Positions 37,495-47,386 are shown, counted from the stretch's first letter. The stretch: DNA of 64,000 nt from Hydrococcus rivularis NIES-593 (GCF_001904635.1 NZ_MRCB01000011.1:78199-142198); one strand, 5' to 3'. Translations and numbers: made by a program. The notes: generated by a model not told the origin, from the sequence alone.

Positions 37495-38805
37495 ATGAAA
37501 GTAGCCTTTGTCAATCAACCTTGGGGGACGGTCGAACCTCCGGTTCAAGCAGGTTCTATTCCCATCATCATTTACCAAACCGCACGTCGTTTGGCTCGTT
37601 CTTGCGAGGTAACCGTCTATGCCAGGGGTAAATTTCGCAAGCAAGAAAAACCCCATGAAGGGGTAACTTATCGATACATCCCCCTCATTTTTGACAAATT
37701 CCTGCTGAAGCTACTGTCTAAATTTCCGCGACTTTTCGGTCTCAAAAGCGCTCCCGGCACCTCGGATTTTCATTACCCAGGCTATACGCTGCAAATAGCG
37801 ATCGAACTGAGAAAGCAGAAATATGATATCGTTCACCTTCATAATTTTTCTCAGTTCGTTCCCCTCATTCGAGCGATTAATCCCAAAATCAAAATCGCCT
37901 TGCACATGCATTGTGAGTGGCTGACGCAACTCGATGCAGCGCTTGTCGAGAAACGGTTGCGCCACGTCGATCTCATTGTTGGTTGCAGCGAATATATTAC
38001 TAACAAAGTTCGACAAAAGTTCCCTCAATTTGCCCATCGCTGCCATACCGTTTTTAACGGCATCGATGTCAATGCCTTTATTAACGAGACACACAGTCAT
38101 CAAACCGATCGCGATCGCGCCAATCAACTCCTGTTTGTTGGCAGAATTTCTCCAGAAAAAGGCTTGCACGTCTTGATAGATGCCTTTCGAGAGGTCGTTC
38201 GCCACTATCCCAATACAGAACTAAAAATCGTCGGACCAGAAGAAGGGGTTCCCTTTAACTTTATTGTGGGAATAAGCGACGATCCTAAAGTTCTCGAATT
38301 GGCAACTTTTTATCGGGGCAATTATTTCTCCCAGTTAAAAGAGAGAATTTCGCCGGAGATTGCTAATAAAATCTCGTTTGTGGGTGCAGTTCCCCATTCT
38401 CAATTAGTCGAGTACTACCGAAATGCGGATGTCCTAATTAACCCATCGCTAAGCGAAGCCTTTGGCATGACTTTGGCTGAGGCAATGGCAATGAAGATCC
38501 CCGTTATCGGGGCGCGAGTCGGTGGGATGGTAGATGTGGTCGAAGATGGCAAGACGGGTTTCCTGTTTGAGTCGGCAGACCATCGGGCGCTAGCCGAAGC
38601 GATCGCGCGACTCCTGGCAGACGAAACGCTTAGAGAAAGGATGGGCAAGGCAGGTCGTCAGCGCGTTCTGGAGCTTTTTGACTGGGAGAGAGTGGTTGAA
38701 AATTTACTGTGCCAATACAAGAAAATCGGTGAGGCGAATGAGCAAGTTATCTCTGACGAGTCCGGTGCGTCAGTTTTATCGGTTCCTCCTCAACTCCACC
38801 CTTAA
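37495..38805 (+). CDS. Glycosyltransferase family 4 protein
   Basis: 436 residues, GT-B. It opens with V-A-F-V-N-Q-P-W-G. The C-terminal part shows L-L-F-V-G-R-I-S-P-E-K-G near 203 and L-S-E-A-F-G-M-T-L-A-E-A-M-A near 318, the GT4 signature with both Glu residues. H-M-H-C-E-W near 138 is the usual acceptor-site H-x-H region. The last 20 codons overlap the start of the PIG-L gene by 68 bases in another frame, so the two are translationally linked. Confidence 0.9.
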   Translation: MKVAFVNQPWGTVEPPVQAGSIPIIIYQTARRLARSCEVTVYARGKFRKQEKPHEGVTYRYIPLIFDKFLLKLLSKFPRLFGLKSAPGTSDFHYPGYTLQIAIELRKQKYDIVHLHNFSQFVPLIRAINPKIKIALHMHCEWLTQLDAALVEKRLRHVDLIVGCSEYITNKVRQKFPQFAHRCHTVFNGIDVNAFINETHSHQTDRDRANQLLFVGRISPEKGLHVLIDAFREVVRHYPNTELKIVGPEEGVPFNFIVGISDDPKVLELATFYRGNYFSQLKERISPEIANKISFVGAVPHSQLVEYYRNADVLINPSLSEAFGMTLAEAMAMKIPVIGARVGGMVDVVEDGKTGFLFESADHRALAEAIARLLADETLRERMGKAGRQRVLELFDWERVVENLLCQYKKIGEANEQVISDESGASVLSVPPQLHP

Positions 38806-39568
38806 CGAAAGTGGCGAAGACGATCTGGGGCAATCGGCGATGGTTTTTTCCCCCCACCAAGATGACGAAACCTTGGGCTGTGGCGGAACGATTATCCGTA
38901 AGAAAAAGGCGGGAGCCGATGTCAAACTCGTTTTTATGACCGATGGCAGCAGCTCTCATGCCCATCTCATTTCCGAAAACGAGCTAAAGTCTATCAGAGA
39001 GCGAGAAGCGATCGCGGCGGCTCGTCTCCTTGGGCTAGAGGCTAGCGATACGCTCTTTCTCGCCTTCAAAGACGGACGGCTAGAAAAACATCGGGATGCC
39101 GCCATTGAGAAAGTCAAAACCATTCTTCTCTCCCATCAACCTCAAGCGGTTTTTATTCCTTACTACAAAGAATCGCCCTCCGATCACTGGGTTACCAATC
39201 GAGTTGTTTTATCCGCCCTCAAACAAAGCGGGATAAAGGCAACAGTTTATGAGTATCCCATCTGGTTTTGGCATCATTGGCCCTGGATAGGGTTAGGGGG
39301 GAGCAGACGAGAAAAATTGTCTCTTTTAAAGAAAAGTCTACTGTCTGGCTTCGGATTGCAGATTCTCAAAGATTTCAGATGTGCCGTCTACATCGGTGAG
39401 GTTTTGGAACTCAAACGACTTGCCCTCAGCCAGCATAAATCTCAAATGACGCGACTCCTGAGCGATCCCAGTTGGCTTACACTTAACGACGTGTCAAATG
39501 GGGAGTTTGTAGAATGTTTTTTCCAGAACTTTGAGTTGTTTTATAAATATAATTTGCCGGAACGGTAG
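38738..39568 (+). CDS. PIG-L family deacetylase
   Basis: 276 residues from the ATG at 38738; the frame is open 20 codons further up, from a TTG inside the upstream gene. The zinc-site signature is H-Q-D-D-E (about 39-43), followed by F-M-T-D-G and the distal S-D-H-W motif with the third metal ligand His. PIG-L/LmbE enzymes remove N-acetyl groups from GlcNAc-type sugars. Overlapping a GT4 gene, it probably de-N-acetylates a sugar of the growing repeat unit. No signal peptide, so it should act in the cytoplasm. Confidence 0.88.
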   Translation: MSKLSLTSPVRQFYRFLLNSTLNESGEDDLGQSAMVFSPHQDDETLGCGGTIIRKKKAGADVKLVFMTDGSSSHAHLISENELKSIREREAIAAARLLGLEASDTLFLAFKDGRLEKHRDAAIEKVKTILLSHQPQAVFIPYYKESPSDHWVTNRVVLSALKQSGIKATVYEYPIWFWHHWPWIGLGGSRREKLSLLKKSLLSGFGLQILKDFRCAVYIGEVLELKRLALSQHKSQMTRLLSDPSWLTLNDVSNGEFVECFFQNFELFYKYNLPER

Positions 39569-39603
39569 AGCTTTTTTAGTTTTTTTAGCAAGGAATAGCG
39601 TTG

Positions 39604-41712
39604 ATGAAATTGCACGGACGAAAGCGATCGCAAGTGACGGTCGCCTATAGCGATCGCCTAACCGACTCGTATTCGGATAATCTGCCTGCTGGAAAAGTGA
39701 TTGGTACTAGCAGCCCTGGCGGCACTATCCGCAGGGGCGCAGACGTAGAAAAGCAGATCGCGATCGACAACGGTGCGTTGCGATTTCAAACCCTGATAAA
39801 ACCTGGCTGGGGAAGACAAGGCATTGCTTACGGTCCCTATGCCCGCGTCAATGGATTAGCTTTCTCAGTCTTTCTCCTTAACGGGCACAATACTTCCGAA
39901 TCTGAAAATATCGGACAGCGTCTAATAACGCGGTTTTGGCGCTGGATTCGTGGCAGCGAGACTGAGAACCCAGCGTTGCGACTCCTGCGTTGGCTTGGCT
40001 GCAAACACAAGCAGCAAACCCTACGGGTTTTCCTGTGGTGGATTCGCAACCATAAAAGAGTTAAAACACCTCGTATAGATGAAAACCTGGCAGTAGGTTG
40101 GTTTCCCGATGAAGTTCCCTCTAATCCCCTAGTACAGGGAAATGGAGCGATCGTTCATGCAACGGGACCGGAAAATGGAGAGCTATGGATTCGCGTTGGT
40201 AACGAGCTGCTCTCGACCTTTAAGGGATTACAAAACCTCCCAGTATATTACATCATTATTCTGCGCGAGAAGGGCGCAGCCTATTACGCCGCCTCTGTCC
40301 CCAATGCCCATGGTCTGGCCGCCTATCCCAATATGCGTCCCCTGGCGATCGATCCGTTCAACGACGATGCCACCGTCTATGCTGCCCTCTATCAGAGCGT
40401 TTTAGGACAGGCAGGTTTCCGGGTCGATACGCGGGTTTATAGCGCCCATGTAGAGCTAGTTCCAGAACTGGCTAGTTGGTATGGCACCGCTCATGTAGCC
40501 GATGACCTGATTGGCGAAGGATTATTGGCAGGATCGCCAGCAGAAGTGGGCGGTGCTTGGAGCGTGTATCGAGGCAGTTACGGATTAACTGCCAACGGCG
40601 TCAGATCCTTGCAAACGGATAGCCTAGCTGTCCTTAAACCCAGCGCTCCTTCCGGGCTGATCCACGCGATTATCGAAACGCCAGCGATTGTAACTACGTG
40701 CGGTTTTCTGTGGCGCGTTCGAGACAAAAACAACTTCTGGAGTTTTCTCATCTCAGGCAATCGGTGTCAGCTTCAGATTCAGGAAAATGGCATCTCAAAT
40801 GTGGTAGCAGTTAGCGATGAATGGTATCTAGCGCCTAACACCACCAACTCGGTACAGATATTGGACGACGGCGAGACATTTGGTTTGTACTTAAATGGCA
40901 AGCAGGTATTTAACACCTGGTTCGCCGATACGCGCTTGCAAGAAGCCACGGGAGTTGGTCTTAGTACGGTCGAGGCAAACGAAAGTCTCTACATTCGCCA
41001 CTTTGAAGCTCACCCGCGCAGCCTTTTGATTCCCAGAGGTCTCGATCTTGGCTCTCCTTGGATAGCACAAGGGACTCAGGTGGTTGTCAGCGATGATTTT
41101 GACGGTGCAGCTAGGAACTTGGAGCGAAAAACGACCAGCATTGGAAACAAAGTCTGGCACAAGGAAATTGGTCGGGGCGCGATCGCGCTCAGTGGAAGTG
41201 GCACAGCCAAAGTCCAAGCAAACGCGCAAAGTCCCAATCCAGGACGAACGGCTTATACTATCGCCTGGGATAACCCTAACCTAGCCGATTTGCAAGTAGA
41301 CATTACTCCCCCAGGCACCGACCGAGGTCAGGGGCACAAAAGTCGTGCTGGGTTGATCTTCTGGCAGGACGCTAACAACTACATCATCGTTAACAACTGG
41401 CTGGATGATTTTTACGGAGGTGCATCCGTTTCGTCTTTCTTTTATCTCGATGGTTTCGAGGAATTATATGACGCGGTTTGGACAAATGTTGGCAGTCGCA
41501 TTTATTGGGGCGTGCCCTATACTCTGCGCGTCGTCTTTGACGGAATGCATTACATGGCTTTTGTCAACGGCGAGCCAGTCCTATATCGTGCCCTGACAGA
41601 TGTTTATCCCGATACCCCACGGCTCGCTATTAACCGCGTTGGCATTGTTGCCAACTGGGAATGGGGAAATGATACGGGCAGCCTATTTGATAACTTTATC
41701 GCCAAGGTCTAG
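39604..41712 (+). CDS. Large beta-sandwich protein, unknown function
   Basis: 702 residues from the ATG at 39604 (TTG 39601 also possible; AAGGAA upstream). I recognise no named family. Three segments look like laminin-G/concanavalin-type sandwiches. One is about 15-100; a second is about 290-470, with G-F-L-W-R-V-R-D-K-N-N-F-W and L-Y-L-N-G-K-Q-V-F. The third is about 490-703, with S-D-D-F-D-G, A-G-L-I-F-W-Q-D-A-N-N-Y and F-V-N-G-E-P-V-L. The halves share the order D-D (acid), W/F-x-D-x-N-N-(F/Y) and (L/V)-N-G. No signal peptide or membrane helix is visible. Five bases before an FkbM gene. A carbohydrate-binding or glycan-processing role is inference from fold and context. Confidence 0.75.
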   Translation: MKLHGRKRSQVTVAYSDRLTDSYSDNLPAGKVIGTSSPGGTIRRGADVEKQIAIDNGALRFQTLIKPGWGRQGIAYGPYARVNGLAFSVFLLNGHNTSESENIGQRLITRFWRWIRGSETENPALRLLRWLGCKHKQQTLRVFLWWIRNHKRVKTPRIDENLAVGWFPDEVPSNPLVQGNGAIVHATGPENGELWIRVGNELLSTFKGLQNLPVYYIIILREKGAAYYAASVPNAHGLAAYPNMRPLAIDPFNDDATVYAALYQSVLGQAGFRVDTRVYSAHVELVPELASWYGTAHVADDLIGEGLLAGSPAEVGGAWSVYRGSYGLTANGVRSLQTDSLAVLKPSAPSGLIHAIIETPAIVTTCGFLWRVRDKNNFWSFLISGNRCQLQIQENGISNVVAVSDEWYLAPNTTNSVQILDDGETFGLYLNGKQVFNTWFADTRLQEATGVGLSTVEANESLYIRHFEAHPRSLLIPRGLDLGSPWIAQGTQVVVSDDFDGAARNLERKTTSIGNKVWHKEIGRGAIALSGSGTAKVQANAQSPNPGRTAYTIAWDNPNLADLQVDITPPGTDRGQGHKSRAGLIFWQDANNYIIVNNWLDDFYGGASVSSFFYLDGFEELYDAVWTNVGSRIYWGVPYTLRVVFDGMHYMAFVNGEPVLYRALTDVYPDTPRLAINRVGIVANWEWGNDTGSLFDNFIAKV

Positions 41713-41716
41713 AACA

Positions 41717-42592
41717 ATGAGATTGAACGACTCTCGCTCTTTGCTCAAGCGACTCCTAGGCTATCTTTTAAGACTTCTGCCACTAAGTTGGATCGAATGG
41801 CTATGTCAATTAGAGTCAAGCCCGAATATTCGTCGCATTGCTCGCTTAGGCTTGAGGAATCGGGACGTAACTCTCGGTAATGGCGTAGGGAAAGGACTAA
41901 AGTTCAATGCGGCTGAGGCTAATCCAGATAGTGCCCTCGGTATTTATGAACTGCCCATGCAGCAAGTGCTGGCAAGCCACCTCAAGCCAGGGGACACTTT
42001 CTATGATATTGGAGCCAATGTAGGCTTTTTTACCGTTCTTGCCGCTAAGCTAGTTGGTTCGTCTGGACGAGTTTACGCCTTCGAACCCGTTCCAGAGAAC
42101 GCCGATGTTATCCGACACAATGTCATACTCAATAACTTCTCTAATGTCATTATCTTGGAGAAAGCGGTTTCTGACTCGACAGGCAAAGGCAAACTGCTGC
42201 TAGCCGAACACCCCGGAGGTCATACTTTATCAACAGTAGGTATGCCCCCCGATCTGAAAGGTTCGACTACTGTTGAGTTGGTTTCTATTGATGACCTAGT
42301 GACACAAAAAACAATAACTCCTCCCTCAGTGATAAAAATTGATGTTGAGGGAGCAGAACTCGACGTTCTTCGCGGCACGTTCCGAACTCTTGAAGAATTT
42401 AAACCTATCCTTATTTATGAGGTAGATGATAGCGATCGAGAAGCTTTTATGCGCAAAAGTCAAGAAATTGAAACTTTTGTGCGATCGCGCGGATACACGA
42501 TCGCCCATCTAGAAGAAGCTTATTCCAACCTAGGATGGTACGTCGGACACGCGATCGCAACCCCAGCGCGAACAGAATCCGTCTCTCGATAA
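41717..42592 (+). CDS. FkbM-family SAM-dependent methyltransferase
   Basis: 291 residues from the ATG at 41717, 4 bases after the previous stop; the frame is open 39 codons further up inside that gene. The core has F-Y-D-I-G-A-N-V-G-F-F near 97, V-Y-A-F-E-P-V near 120 and I-K-I-D-V-E-G-A-E-L near 208, the FkbM set. The first 60 residues are basic and amphipathic. An O-methyltransferase for a sugar hydroxyl is the usual role. The tight spacing suggests it is made with the large beta-sandwich protein. Confidence 0.9.
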   Translation: MRLNDSRSLLKRLLGYLLRLLPLSWIEWLCQLESSPNIRRIARLGLRNRDVTLGNGVGKGLKFNAAEANPDSALGIYELPMQQVLASHLKPGDTFYDIGANVGFFTVLAAKLVGSSGRVYAFEPVPENADVIRHNVILNNFSNVIILEKAVSDSTGKGKLLLAEHPGGHTLSTVGMPPDLKGSTTVELVSIDDLVTQKTITPPSVIKIDVEGAELDVLRGTFRTLEEFKPILIYEVDDSDREAFMRKSQEIETFVRSRGYTIAHLEEAYSNLGWYVGHAIATPARTESVSR

Positions 42593-42669
42593 CCTTCGCT
42601 CGCTCCTTGAAGAGGAATCAATTCAGGTAGCGCTCATAAACTCTATGGCAAAATGGACGAGCTAAAGCC

Positions 42670-45006
42670 ATGAAATGGAAACGAACCGCTATTTTCATAG
42701 GAATCGTAATTCTAGCAGCGATAGCAGTCATTCAATTTCGCCATCCCAGCGATCCTGCTAGCCATCTGGTTGACGGCAAAGCGATCGCGTCCGATAAATT
42801 CGGTCACAAAGTCATCGACCCCTCTCCCCCTTCGGGTTCCGATTGCTGCCTAGATATACTAGCCATTGGAGATATTGACGGGGATCGCAAACCCGATGTT
42901 ATGGTGGGGTCTGAAAAATCGATTGGGGCGCTATGGTATCATTATCCATCCTGGACTCGTTATCCCATCGGCGATGGTGACTTTACTACCGACGGAGACA
43001 TTGCCGATCTAGATAGAGATGGAGACGGAGATGTGGTCATCAGTTCCATCTCCCGCGACGCAATCGAATGGTGGGAAAATACGGGCAATCCCTTTGAAAA
43101 ATCCGGTTGGGTTCGCCACGAAATCGGTTCGCAATTCTCCCACGACCTAGCCGTTGGAGATCTTAACGGCGACGGACATCCAGATGTTGCCATGTTCAGA
43201 AAAGACGAACCCAGACAGCTAACTTGGTTTGAAGCACCTGCCGATCCGCGACAACCCTGGACTCGTCACGAGGTCGATACGCCGCCTGGAGAGGGATTGG
43301 ATCTCGGAGATATCGATGGAGATGGCGACTTAGATATTGCAGGCAGTGTTAACTGGTACGAAAATGAAGACGGGAAAGCGATCGAATTCAAGAAGCATCC
43401 TTTAAATATTGCTTCTTGGGGACAAGAAACGCGGGATATCATCGCCGACATGAACGGCGATGGGAAAAAAGATATCGTACTCAGCCATGCCGAGGGAGAC
43501 GGCAGAGTTTCCTGGTTTGAAAACCCTACCTGGAAAGAACGCGCGATCGAGCCTGAAGTTCTCAAGGGCGCTCACAGCCTAGAAGTCGGCGATTTCGATA
43601 AAGACGGCGACCCCGATGTTTTCGTAGGCGAAATGAATACTGGTGGCGGTCGGATTAGGGTTTATTTGAATGCTGGTAATGCTCAAGGCTGGAACCGCCT
43701 CACTCTCGGCACTGGGGGGACTCACAATGCTCGCATTGGCGATATTAGTGCCGATGGCGACTTAGATATCGTCGGCAAGAACTATACGGGTCCAAAAGTG
43801 GTAGAGATGTGGGAGAATAACGCCGCCAAAGCCAGTAAGGGGGTAAGTCTCGGTCGATGGACCGAGATTCAGGTAGACGATCGCAGAGGGGTCTACAGTC
43901 AAGGAAAATATTTCGGCGCGCTCAATCTGATTCGAGATAGCGCCATCAAATACTTCGGTTTAGCCATGGGAGATATGACGGGCGATGGCTACGGGGATAT
44001 CGTATCGGGACGCTATTTTTACCGCAATCCGGGCACAGATATGACGGGGGATTGGTCTCGCGTCGATTTTCCCATCAACGTCGATGCCATGCTGGTTGTA
44101 GACGTAGATGGCGACGACAAAGCCGATGTCATTGGAGAAGCCCTTCCAGACGTTTATTGGTTAGAAGCGAAAGATACTCAGGGCAGTTCTTGGCAAGCGA
44201 CTAAAATCGGCACGATCCCGAAAACCGCTCACGGAAACGGACAGGGCTATCAACTCGCCCAGATCGTCGCCGGGGGCAAACCGGAAATCCTTCTAGCGGG
44301 CGGAGAGGAAAAAGGTGAAATTTACTACTTTCAAATCCCCAACAATCCCAGCGCGGGAAACTGGCCTCGCACCTTAATTACGAACGAAGCTAGCGAAGAA
44401 GGGATCGGCGTTGGGGATATAGATGGCGATCGCGATATCGACATCGCTGCTGGGGATATGTATACTGGAGGGGACAAAATTGCCTGGTGGGAAAACCCAG
44501 GCAACGGTCGAGGAAATTGGCTCAAACATAAGATCGGCACTGTCGAGCACTGGCCCGACCGCTTTGCCATAGCAGATATCAATGGGGACGGGCGCTTGGA
44601 TATCGTCGTCAGCGAGGAAAATGAGGGCAAAGAACCCAACGCTCATGTTTATTGGTTCGAGCAACCCGATAATCCCACAAATCCCAATTGGTCGCGCCAT
44701 CTAGTAGCAACTCAGTATACCACCAATGCTATGGACGTTGCCGATATGGATAAAGATGGAGCCGCAGACATCATTACTGGCGAACACCGAGGCACAAAAA
44801 TCGTCGCGATTTGGAAAAACGTCGATAAGGGTTCTGCTTGGATTAGACACGTGGTTTCTGTTGGCAAAGAAAGCCATCTAGGAGCCAGAGTTGCCGATCT
44901 CAACCGAGATGGAAATCCAGAAATCGTCAGTATTGCCTGGGACGACTACCCCAATCTTTACCTTTGGCGCAATGATGCCAAAGCCTCGCCAAACCCATCC
45001 GACTAA
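42670..45006 (+). CDS. Membrane-anchored FG-GAP/VCBS repeat protein
   Basis: 778 residues. An uncleaved-type N-terminal helix (about 5-23, after K-W-K-R) would place the rest outside the inner membrane. The body holds at least ten calcium-type loops of the form D-x-(D/N)-x-D-G-x-x-D-(I/V), for example D-I-D-G-D-R-K-P-D-V near 76 and D-L-D-R-D-G-D-G-D-V near 115, spaced as in seven-bladed integrin-like propellers. Many blades also carry W-x-E-N/W-F-E motifs. Two propellers or one extended set are possible. It may bind or organise extracellular glycans in a Ca-dependent way; no enzyme motif is visible. Confidence 0.85.
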   Translation: MKWKRTAIFIGIVILAAIAVIQFRHPSDPASHLVDGKAIASDKFGHKVIDPSPPSGSDCCLDILAIGDIDGDRKPDVMVGSEKSIGALWYHYPSWTRYPIGDGDFTTDGDIADLDRDGDGDVVISSISRDAIEWWENTGNPFEKSGWVRHEIGSQFSHDLAVGDLNGDGHPDVAMFRKDEPRQLTWFEAPADPRQPWTRHEVDTPPGEGLDLGDIDGDGDLDIAGSVNWYENEDGKAIEFKKHPLNIASWGQETRDIIADMNGDGKKDIVLSHAEGDGRVSWFENPTWKERAIEPEVLKGAHSLEVGDFDKDGDPDVFVGEMNTGGGRIRVYLNAGNAQGWNRLTLGTGGTHNARIGDISADGDLDIVGKNYTGPKVVEMWENNAAKASKGVSLGRWTEIQVDDRRGVYSQGKYFGALNLIRDSAIKYFGLAMGDMTGDGYGDIVSGRYFYRNPGTDMTGDWSRVDFPINVDAMLVVDVDGDDKADVIGEALPDVYWLEAKDTQGSSWQATKIGTIPKTAHGNGQGYQLAQIVAGGKPEILLAGGEEKGEIYYFQIPNNPSAGNWPRTLITNEASEEGIGVGDIDGDRDIDIAAGDMYTGGDKIAWWENPGNGRGNWLKHKIGTVEHWPDRFAIADINGDGRLDIVVSEENEGKEPNAHVYWFEQPDNPTNPNWSRHLVATQYTTNAMDVADMDKDGAADIITGEHRGTKIVAIWKNVDKGSAWIRHVVSVGKESHLGARVADLNRDGNPEIVSIAWDDYPNLYLWRNDAKASPNPSD

Positions 45007-45022
45007 CTTTATCGATCCTTTC

Positions 45023-46093
45023 ATGAGTGAGAATATCAAGCCCAAAATTGTCATAATCGGCGGGGGTTCTGGCGTAAGTACCGTACTGAGCGAGTTGAAA
45101 AAAGTCGCCGATGTTACTGCCGTCGTCTCGATGATGGACAGTGGCGGCAGTAGCGGTCGGCTGCGAGACGAACACGGAATTCTACCTCCTGGCGACGTTC
45201 TCAAATGTATCTCCGAGTTGTTGCCCGATGACGAGTACAGTCAAAAATGGCGCGATTTGCTCAATTACCGCTTTCACAAAGGGGAAGGACTCAAGGGACA
45301 CAGTTTAGGAAACTTGATCCTTGCCTCTGCCTATGACTGGGAGGGCGGCGCTTCCTTTGGGATCGAAGCCATTTCTCAATTATTAAAGATCCAGGGTCGC
45401 GTTTTGCCAGTGACGCTCAATGACGTGAATCTGATTGCCAAATTAAACGACGGCAGCGATTTGATCGGCGAATCTTTAATCGACCTGCGTTCCAACTTCG
45501 AGCTAGCGATCGAATATATCTATCTTTCCCGCCGCGCTCAAGTTTATAAACCAGTCGTGCAGGCGATTCTAGAAGCAGACCACGTTATTATCGGACCGGG
45601 CAGCTTGTTTACCAGCATTCTGCCCAATTTTTTGGTAGAAGGACTCCCGGAAGCCTTAAGGCAAACGACCGCGCCGAAAACCTATGTCGTCAATCTGGTG
45701 ACAGACCCATCTGAAACCAATGGCTATAAAGCCTCTGATTTTATTAAAAAAATAGAGGAATATTACTGCGACGGAACTCGCATCGATTACGCCGTGGTGA
45801 ATGTAGAAGCGATCGATGAGAGGCTGAGTCGCCTCTATGCAAAAGAATATAAGTTTCCCGTCGAGCCAGATCTCGAAGCCTGTCAAAAACTGGTCGCTAA
45901 AAAGGTCATTAGCGGCAATTTGGTCAAAGGCAAAACTATCTTGCGGCATAACAGTCAGCGCCTGGCAGAGATTCTGCTGGCTTACTCAAAACCCCTCGCC
46001 GAGGAACATGCAGATGCGAAGAGTTACTTGCAGATTAAATCCTCAGCCTTGAATAGCGAACTAGGCAACAGATATGCGCAAGCTTGTGTCTGA
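45023..46093 (+). CDS. YvcK-type gluconeogenesis factor (CofD-like)
   Basis: About 356 residues from the ATG at 45023; the frame is open 44 codons further up, inside the preceding gene. I-I-G-G-G-S-G-V-S-T near 10, D-S-G-G-S-S-G-R-L-R near 41 and G-P-G-S-L-F-T-S near 193 mark the YvcK/CofD fold. YvcK binds UDP-GlcNAc-type sugars and in Bacillus is needed for wall synthesis on gluconeogenic carbon. It lies within the polysaccharide locus, 16 bases after the propeller gene. Whether it is the housekeeping copy or a locus-specific paralogue cannot be told. Confidence 0.87.
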   Translation: MSENIKPKIVIIGGGSGVSTVLSELKKVADVTAVVSMMDSGGSSGRLRDEHGILPPGDVLKCISELLPDDEYSQKWRDLLNYRFHKGEGLKGHSLGNLILASAYDWEGGASFGIEAISQLLKIQGRVLPVTLNDVNLIAKLNDGSDLIGESLIDLRSNFELAIEYIYLSRRAQVYKPVVQAILEADHVIIGPGSLFTSILPNFLVEGLPEALRQTTAPKTYVVNLVTDPSETNGYKASDFIKKIEEYYCDGTRIDYAVVNVEAIDERLSRLYAKEYKFPVEPDLEACQKLVAKKVISGNLVKGKTILRHNSQRLAEILLAYSKPLAEEHADAKSYLQIKSSALNSELGNRYAQACV

Positions 46094-46156
46094 TGCTGTC
46101 GCAAGCGATAGTAAAGACTTAATCCCAGTAAATTAATCACTTACAAGGAACTTTAG

Positions 46157-47386
46157 ATGATTCAACAGCCATCAGTCAAAAATTCCGCCTTAAAAGAAAC
46201 AGCTTATTCGGCAGACCATCAATGTCCGAACTGCACTCATCAAGGACTGTCGCTTTTTTATGAAGTGCGAAACGTTCCCGTTCACAGTTGCTTGATGCTA
46301 TCCACCCAGCAAGAGGCGCTCGATTTTCCTTGCGGCGATGTTGCTTTGGGATTTTGCGATCGCTGTGGCTTCGTCACAAACGTGCTATTTGACTCCAAAT
46401 GGTCGGCTTACGCGCCCAACTACGAAGATCAACAAAGTTTTTCGCCCACCTTCAATAAGTTTGCCCTCGATCTCGCCAATCGCCTAATCGAAAAATACGA
46501 TCTGCGCGACAAAGATCTCGTTGAAATTGGTTGCTCCAAGGGGGATTTTCTTCTACTTCTATGCGAATTGGGCAACAATCGCGGCGTTGGGATCGATCCG
46601 AGTGTCGTCGCGGGCAGAGTTAAGAGCCAAGCTGCCGATCGCGTTAAATTTATTCAAGATTATTATTCACAAAAGCATGCCGAGTACGTCGGCGATTTTA
46701 TTTGCTGTCGCCACACGCTAGAGCACATCCATCCTACCTTTGAATTTATCAGAACCGTGCGCCGTTCCATCGGCGATCGCGCCAACATTCCCGTCTTCTT
46801 TGAAATCCCAGACACGACCCGCGTCCTCAGAGATATGGCTTTTGAGGATATCTATTACGAGCATTGCTCTTATTTCACGCCGGGATCGCTAGCTCGCCTG
46901 TTCCGTTCTTGCGGTTTTGAAGTGACCGATCTCTATCGAGACTACGGCGATCAGTATCTCATGATTGAAGCTTTACCCGTCGATCTTCCATCTGACAAAA
47001 CCCATCCTCTAGAAGAAACCCTCGAACAAATGAAAGAGGACGTACACTATTTTGCAACCAACATTAAAAACAAGCTGGAAACATGGAAGCAAAATTTAGA
47101 ACAGTGGCAAGCACAGGGACAACGAGTAGTCGTCTGGGGTTCGGGTTCTAAATGCGTCGCTTTTCTGACGACCCTCAATACGATCGATAAAATTCAATAC
47201 GTTATCGACATCAATCCCCATCGTCACGGAAAATTTATTCCTGGCGTGGGCAAAGAAATCAAGTCGCCGGAATTCTTGAAAGAGTACCAACCGGATCGAG
47301 TCATTGTGATGAATTCCATTTACTGCGATGAAATTGGGCAAATGCTAAACGAAATGGGAGTCGTCACAGAAGTCGTTCCCCTCTAA
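46157..47386 (+). CDS. C-methyltransferase-type SAM-dependent methyltransferase
   Basis: 409 residues: an N-terminal zinc domain (C-P-N-C ... C-D-R-C, about 23-75), a SAM core (V-E-I-G-C-S-K-G-D-F near 121, then V-G-I-D-P-S) and the Y-Y-E-H-C-S-Y-F-T region near 235. A C-terminal domain with V-V-W-G-S-G-S-K-C near 325 follows. AAGGAA precedes the ATG by 8 bases. A clear paralogue of the gene at 54,196: both share L-C-E-L-G-N-N-R-G and the D-R-V-K-F-I-Q-D-Y-Y-S-Q stretch. It is more distant from the cassette enzyme at 36,208. Likely methylates a nucleotide- or lipid-linked sugar. Confidence 0.87.
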   Translation: MIQQPSVKNSALKETAYSADHQCPNCTHQGLSLFYEVRNVPVHSCLMLSTQQEALDFPCGDVALGFCDRCGFVTNVLFDSKWSAYAPNYEDQQSFSPTFNKFALDLANRLIEKYDLRDKDLVEIGCSKGDFLLLLCELGNNRGVGIDPSVVAGRVKSQAADRVKFIQDYYSQKHAEYVGDFICCRHTLEHIHPTFEFIRTVRRSIGDRANIPVFFEIPDTTRVLRDMAFEDIYYEHCSYFTPGSLARLFRSCGFEVTDLYRDYGDQYLMIEALPVDLPSDKTHPLEETLEQMKEDVHYFATNIKNKLETWKQNLEQWQAQGQRVVVWGSGSKCVAFLTTLNTIDKIQYVIDINPHRHGKFIPGVGKEIKSPEFLKEYQPDRVIVMNSIYCDEIGQMLNEMGVVTEVVPL

